DNA of 9,343 bases. Origin: DASZPL01 sp035550315. GTDB lineage: Bacteria; Actinomycetota; Actinomycetes; JAFAQI01. The stretch is taken from contig DASZPL010000112.1 of NCBI GenBank assembly GCA_035550315.1, positions 1-9,343 on the forward strand, in the 5' to 3' direction. Positions 5,981 through 9,343 of the stretch are shown piece after piece. Within the stretch, counting starts at the first letter, position 1, and every line of letters starts with the position of its first letter. Below the pieces are notes generated by a model that saw only the letters and a program-made list of their open reading frames with translations, did not search any database and had not been told where the DNA came from. Made by a program: the position numbers and the translations under genes.

Positions 5981-6330
5981 CCGGCTTCGACCGGGTACGC
6001 CCGCGCACGCCTCACGCGGCGTCCGCACCGGCCGCGCCGCCGGCCGCGGTCGACGCCGAGGGCAAACGCGCGCTGTTCACCTCCGCGGCCGACGTGGCCC
6101 GCCCCGGGGTGGGCTCGGCGCTCGTCGAGTGCTCGCGTTGCCAGGCACGCACCGTGCTCGGGCCGGTCCAGGCGATCCGGGCCACCTTCCCGTCGCTGCA
6201 CCTGGCGCTGCGGGTCGGGCACGGTGACGAGGTGAAGGCCATCGGGATCGGTGACCGCGAGTACCCGGCGTACCTGAAGTGCCCGTCCTGCCACCGACCC
6301 AGCTGGGTGCGCTTCACCTGGCAGATCTGA
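5977..6330 (+). CDS. Small zinc-ribbon-like protein coupled to the ParA-like ATPase
   Basis: The protein has 117 residues. Residues 1-30 are Ala/Pro-rich and probably disordered. CSRC (52-55) and CPSC (102-105) make two CxxC knuckles 46 residues apart, likely one zinc site that closes a small beta-rich domain ending 'SWVRFTWQI'. No enzyme motif is present, and I do not recognise a named family. The ATG overlaps the ParA stop by 4 bases, so translational coupling is likely. A role as partner, adaptor or cargo link for the ParA-like ATPase is an inference from this arrangement only. The gene ends just before a strong inverted repeat shared with the convergent gene. Confidence 0.78.
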   Translation: MTGFDRVRPRTPHAASAPAAPPAAVDAEGKRALFTSAADVARPGVGSALVECSRCQARTVLGPVQAIRATFPSLHLALRVGHGDEVKAIGIGDREYPAYLKCPSCHRPSWVRFTWQI

Positions 6331-6334
6331 CGCC

Positions 6335-6355
6335 GCTCAAAGCTGGGCTTTGAGC
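6335..6355. terminator. Perfect 9-bp inverted repeat between convergent genes, likely bidirectional terminator
   Basis: GCTCAAAGC (6335-6343), loop TGG and GCTTTGAGC (6347-6355) form a perfect stem-loop immediately after the plus-strand gene and across the last codons and stop of the minus-strand gene. There is no long U-tract on either strand, as is common in actinobacteria. A competing partner arm, TTGAGCGGC (6359-6367), can pair with GCCGCTCAA (6332-6340). Confidence 0.6.
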
Positions 6356-6780
6356 TCCTTGAGCGGCACCTCGGGCACGACGACGTCGGTGACGCCCATC
6401 ACCTCACCGCACTCGACACAGCGCACCGCGACCACCACCCATCGGGCGGTGCCGTCCTCGGTGTGGATGCCGTAGACGACCTCAGCGATGGACTGGCTGC
6501 ATGCCGGGCACTGCCACGCCTTCGGGTAGGTCCAGTGGTCGGCGGAGTCGAGCAGCTCGTGGACGTGCCCGCCGGCGATGCAGCGCAGCCGAGCCACGCC
6601 TGCCTCGGCGTCCGCCTCGACGTAGAACCAGGCGGCGGGGTCGTCGGCGTGCAACGGGTGCGCGCAGGTGGCGACCACCGTGTCGGTGACGGTCGGGCAT
6701 CCGGCGAGGTTGGTCACCCAGGCGACGAGGTCCTCGACACTCTCACCGGTGAGCCGCGGGCCCACTGTCCGCAGCGCCAT
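6337..6780 (-). CDS. Small CxxC/CxxC protein downstream of the RNA helicase
   Basis: The protein has 147 residues from ATG 6780. It has CPAC (91-94) and CVEC (121-124), 26 residues apart, which probably bind one zinc. Cys67 with His72 and His74 in 'CIAGGHVH' could form part of a second site, and Cys28 and Cys39 lie further upstream. 'WTYPKAWQCPAC' resembles a rubredoxin-like knuckle, but the spacing is not that of rubredoxin. The function is unknown. An in-frame TTG directly before the ATG (6783) is possible, but GGGGGAG lies 4 bases from ATG and only 1 base from TTG, so I prefer ATG. It starts about 40 bases after the helicase stop on the same strand with no hairpin seen between, so the two are probably co-transcribed. 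Its last codons form the terminator stem. Confidence 0.78.
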   Translation of the reverse strand: MALRTVGPRLTGESVEDLVAWVTNLAGCPTVTDTVVATCAHPLHADDPAAWFYVEADAEAGVARLRCIAGGHVHELLDSADHWTYPKAWQCPACSQSIAEVVYGIHTEDGTARWVVVAVRCVECGEVMGVTDVVVPEVPLKELKAQL

Positions 6781-6819
6781 CAAACTCCCCCTCGGGTCGC
6801 TGTCTGCCGGGACACGTTC

Positions 6820-8400
6820 TCAGACGTCCGTTGACGCCGATTCTGTCGGAGCGGCCGTCGTCGCGCTTGATGCGCCGTCAGGGCGACCGCTGCCGCCGCG
6901 GGAACGGCGGCGGCGGCGCTTGCGCGGTGCGCCCTCGGCGCTCGGTGCGCTCTCAGCCGGCGGTGTCGGTCGCGCCGGCTCGTTGTCGCCGGGCGTCACC
7001 GCCGTACCGCCCCGGGTGCGCTGACGCTGCCGCGGCGGCCGCGGGGCACGTGGTGCGTCGGCGTGCGGTGCACCGTTCGTGCCGCGCCGTGACCCGCCGC
7101 CGGAGCGGCGCTCGGCCGTGCCGCGGGCGTTGCCCTGCGCGGGACGGCGGCGACCGGTTTCGCCGAGGTCTTCGATCTCCTCCGCGTCGAGGCCGGCGCG
7201 GGTCCGCGCCGCCTTCGGCAGCCGACCGGTCGCCTCACGCGGGATGTCGAGCTCTTCGTAGAGCACGTCGGAGGTGGAGTAGGTCTCCTCGGGCTCCGGG
7301 AACGGCAGGTCGAGGGCCTTGTTGATCATGCCCCAGCGGTAGCCGTCCTCCCAGTCGACGAAGGTCACCGCCGTGCCGGTCTCGCCCGCCCGGCCGGTGC
7401 GGCCGATCCGGTGGACATAGGTCTTCTCGTCGTCGGGGCACTCGTAGTTGACGACATGGGTGACGCCCTGGATGTCGATGCCGCGCGCGGCGACGTCGGT
7501 CGCGACCAGGATGTCGATCTTGCCGTTGCGGAAGGCGCGCAACGCCTGCTCGCGGGCGCCCTGACCGAGGTCGCCGTGCACCGCGGCGGAGGCGAAGCCG
7601 CGCTCGGCGAGGTCGGCGGCGATCCGGTCGGCCGAGCGCTTCGTGCGGGTGAACACCATCGCCAGGCCGCGACCTTCCGCCTGCATCACCCGGGCGAGGA
7701 CCTCGGGCTTGTCGAGGTGGTGGGCCCGGAAGACGAACTGGCTGGTGGTGGGTACGGTCGCGCTGTCCTCGGGAGACTCGGCGCGCACGTGGGTCGGGTG
7801 GCGCAGGTAGCGGCGCGAGAGAGCGACGACCGGTCCGGGCATCGTCGCCGAGAACAGCATCGTCTGGCGTGCTTCGGGAAGCTGCGACACGATCCGTTCG
7901 ACGTCGGGAAGGAACCCCAGGTCGAGCATCTCGTCGGCTTCGTCGAGCACCAGGATCTTGACCTGCGACAGGTCGAGCGCTCGCTGGTTGGCGAGGTCGA
8001 GCAGTCGGCCCGGCGTACCGACGACGACGTCGACACCGCGCTGCAGCGCCTCGAGCTGCGGCTCGTAGGAGCGGCCGCCGTAGATGACGAGGACGCGGGT
8101 GCCGCGCCCGCCGCCGGCGAGCTCGACGTCGCGCGCCACCTGGCTGGCGAGCTCACGGGTCGGTACGACGACGAGGGCCTGCGGCTGGCCGCTCTCGGCG
8201 TTCGGGGTGACCTGCTGCAACACCGGGATGGTGAAGGCGAGGGTCTTCCCGGTGCCGGTGCGGGCCTGCCCGATGAGGTCGTGGCCCTTGATGGCCAGCG
8301 GCACCGCGAGCGCCTGGATCGGGAACGGGGTGGTGATGTCGTGGCTTGCCAGGGTCTCGACGATGTCGTCGGAAACCCCAAGCTCGGCAAAGGTTTTCAA
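6820..8400 (-). CDS. rhlE: DEAD-box ATP-dependent RNA helicase (RhlE type)
   Basis: The protein has 526 residues from TTG. All core motifs are present: Q motif with 'PFPIQ' (25-29), motif I ARTGTGKT (46-53), PTREL (80-84), TPGR (129-132), DEAD (153-156), SAT (184-186), the ARGID segment (305-309) and HRIGRTGR (330-337). It should unwind or remodel RNA with ATP, for example in ribosome assembly, mRNA decay or cold adaptation. Residues about 390-526 are a low-complexity tail rich in Arg, Gly, Ala and Pro with 'RKRRRRRSRGGSGR' near the end, likely disordered and RNA-binding. TTG 8400 is the start: it places the Q motif correctly, AGGAG lies 11 bases upstream, and the next in-frame ATG is inside the DEAD motif region. 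The symbol rhlE rests on general similarity and the gene order I recall from Rv3211. Confidence 0.93.
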   Translation of the reverse strand: MKTFAELGVSDDIVETLASHDITTPFPIQALAVPLAIKGHDLIGQARTGTGKTLAFTIPVLQQVTPNAESGQPQALVVVPTRELASQVARDVELAGGGRGTRVLVIYGGRSYEPQLEALQRGVDVVVGTPGRLLDLANQRALDLSQVKILVLDEADEMLDLGFLPDVERIVSQLPEARQTMLFSATMPGPVVALSRRYLRHPTHVRAESPEDSATVPTTSQFVFRAHHLDKPEVLARVMQAEGRGLAMVFTRTKRSADRIAADLAERGFASAAVHGDLGQGAREQALRAFRNGKIDILVATDVAARGIDIQGVTHVVNYECPDDEKTYVHRIGRTGRAGETGTAVTFVDWEDGYRWGMINKALDLPFPEPEETYSTSDVLYEELDIPREATGRLPKAARTRAGLDAEEIEDLGETGRRRPAQGNARGTAERRSGGGSRRGTNGAPHADAPRAPRPPRQRQRTRGGTAVTPGDNEPARPTPPAESAPSAEGAPRKRRRRRSRGGSGRPDGASSATTAAPTESASTDV

Positions 8401-8457
8401 GGTGGGACGGGCTCCTGCCTACGGGCGGAGTCCGTCTGCTTGCTTGGTGGGCCCGCG

Positions 8458-8473
8458 CCCGCGGGTTCGCGGG
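8458..8473. other. GC-rich stem-loop in the helicase leader
   Basis: CCCGCG (8458-8463), loop GGTT and CGCGGG (8468-8473) form a perfect 6-bp all-GC stem. It lies about 60 bases before the helicase start codon, within the predicted leader RNA. A regulatory role is possible but unproven. Confidence 0.4.
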
Positions 8474-8540
8474 GGGCCGACACACCACGGCGCTCCGCGG
8501 ATTTCACGGGTCGTGCGGGGATTCGGATCTTGCAGCCACA

Positions 8541-8546
8541 AGTGTA
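8541..8546 (-). promoter_or_regulatory. Possible -10 box for the helicase gene
   Basis: TACACT on the minus strand fits TANNNT and would start transcription near 8534, giving a leader of about 130 bases before TTG 8400. No good -35 is visible at the usual distance. Confidence 0.35.
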
Positions 8547-8559
8547 GTGGCGCGGCGGC

Positions 8560-8565
8560 TAAGGT
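8560..8565 (+). promoter_or_regulatory. Possible -10 box for the ferritin-like gene
   Basis: TAAGGT in the context CTAAGGTGCGGC resembles the SDR gene's CTAAGGTTCGGC. It predicts a start near 8572, a few bases before ATG 8578 of a small open frame and about 100 bases before the ferritin-like start. No clear -35 is visible. Confidence 0.35.
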
Positions 8566-8669
8566 GCGGCGGGCGGCATGGGCGCCGGCGCGTCCGCGCC
8601 GTCGGCTCGGCCGTCGACTTGGCCGGCTGCGTCGGCCAACTGCTCGGCCAACCGAAGGTGGCGGTGCAC

Positions 8670-9343
8670 GTGGACTGGACTGACCCGATGAGCGAGGCCG
8701 ATCACCATCAAGCGGTCGTCGACCTGCTCGCCGTACTCGCCCTCGCCGAGCTGACCGCCTTCGAGCGGCTCGCCGCGGATGCCTCGCTCGCGCCCAGCCT
8801 GGGGGACAAGGCGGCGCTCGGCGCGATGGCGGTCGCGGAGTTCGAGCACTACCAGGTGCTGCACGAGCGACTCGCCGCGATGGGCGTCGACTCCACGGTG
8901 GCGATGGCGCCGTTCGTCGAGCCGCTGACCTCCTTTCACGACTCGACGTCGCCGTCGGACTGGCTGGAGAGCCTGGTCAAGGCCTACGTCGGCGACGGCT
9001 TCGCGGCCGACTTCTATCGCGAGATCGCCGAGTTCGCCGACGACGAGACGCAGTCGCTGGTCGCAGACGTCCTCGACGACACCGGACACGCCGAGTTCGC
9101 GGTGGCGCACGTCCGGTCGGCGATCGAGGCGGATCCGGCCGTCGCCGGCCGGCTGGCGTTGTGGGCACGCCGCCTCGTCGGGGAGGCGCTGGTTCAGGCA
9201 CAGCGGGTCGCGGTCGACCGCGACGCACTGACCCGGCTGATCGTCGGCGGTGCCGGCGACCTCGCCGCGCTCGGAGCGATGCTGGCCCGGCTCACCCAGC
9301 GGCACACCGAGCGGATGGAGTCGCTCGGCCTTGCCTCTTCCTA
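8670..9343 (+). CDS. Ferritin-like fold protein (MiaE-like hydroxylase superfamily), last base of stop missing
   Basis: The protein has 224 visible residues from GTG 8670; the window ends two bases (TA) into the next codon, most likely the stop. The protein is helical with candidate diiron ligands Glu27 ('LAELTAFERL'), Glu57 and His60 ('EFEH'), Glu118 ('DFYREIAEF'), and Asp137 and His140 ('DDTGH'). This is a four-helix ferritin-like pattern with Asp in the last DxxH. The strings 'DWLESLVKAYVGDGFAADFYRE' (split by family-conserved positions) and 'LWARRLVGEALVQAQRV' fit the actinobacterial family next to rhlE, related to tRNA-(ms2io6A) hydroxylase; the true substrate is unknown. AAGGTGG 8 bases before GTG 8670 supports this start. 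ATG 8688, GTG 8664 or GTG 8658 are alternatives. It is divergent from the helicase gene. Confidence 0.82.
   Translation, partial: MDWTDPMSEADHHQAVVDLLAVLALAELTAFERLAADASLAPSLGDKAALGAMAVAEFEHYQVLHERLAAMGVDSTVAMAPFVEPLTSFHDSTSPSDWLESLVKAYVGDGFAADFYREIAEFADDETQSLVADVLDDTGHAEFAVAHVRSAIEADPAVAGRLALWARRLVGEALVQAQRVAVDRDALTRLIVGGAGDLAALGAMLARLTQRHTERMESLGLASS

Larger units (their letters stand above)
8401..8669. other. Divergent intergenic region between the helicase and ferritin-like genes
   Basis: These roughly 270 bases hold the leaders and probable promoters of both genes, the GC-rich stem-loop and a small open frame at 8578-8691. I see no tRNA, insertion sequence or convincing protein gene. 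The helicase leader alone would be about 130 bases if the TACACT box is used. Confidence 0.55.

Noticed and set aside
7411..8547. 378-codon plus-strand open frame opposite the helicase gene
   Set aside because: It mirrors a well-supported DEAD-box gene, and the translation is His/Asp/Gly-rich without any domain, as expected of antisense frames in high-GC DNA.
8559..9305. 248-codon minus-strand open frame opposite the ferritin-like gene
   Set aside because: The plus-strand protein has clear family motifs; the minus frame has none and is explained by GC-rich third positions.

Overview
This is a high-GC window with actinobacterial codon use. GTG and TTG starts are common, genes are tightly packed, and several start codons lie 6-8 bases after a TANNNT-type -10 box, as in leaderless transcripts. 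It looks like chromosomal housekeeping DNA of an actinomycete (Actinomycetota). I see no insertion sequences, phage genes, tRNA or rRNA genes, or CRISPR arrays. From memory, ferritin-like protein / rhlE / ParA-like gene is also the order around Rv3210c-Rv3213c of Mycobacterium tuberculosis, and the MgtE-N protein resembles Rv1232c. I could not run a comparison.

Left part (1-2606): a MgtE-N/CBS-type protein cut by the left edge (minus) is divergent from an SDR oxidoreductase (plus). Next come an MscL-type mechanosensitive channel with an added C-terminal zinc ribbon (plus) and a Nudix hydrolase (minus) that converges on it with a 4-base stop overlap.

Middle part (2650-5023): a zinc-finger protein of unknown function overlaps by 4 bases the start of a RecB-type nuclease with a predicted Fe-S cluster (plus). 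An alpha/beta hydrolase (minus) converges on the nuclease, and the two share a CTAG palindrome as their stop codons.

Right part (5030-9343): an inverted pair of -10 boxes separates the hydrolase from an orphan ParA/Soj-like ATPase, which overlaps by 4 bases a small CxxC/CxxC protein. These converge on a second small CxxC/CxxC protein that lies downstream of a DEAD-box RNA helicase (RhlE type) on the minus strand. A ferritin-like diiron-fold protein is divergent from the helicase and runs to the right edge; the window ends two bases into what is probably its stop codon.

The genes do not form one obvious pathway. Plausible units are zinc-finger protein + nuclease, ParA + small zinc-ribbon protein, and helicase + second zinc-ribbon protein. 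The least understood part, and the most worth following, is the ParA / two zinc-ribbon / helicase / ferritin-like block. Its gene arrangement appears conserved in actinobacteria, but the joint function of its members is not known to me.
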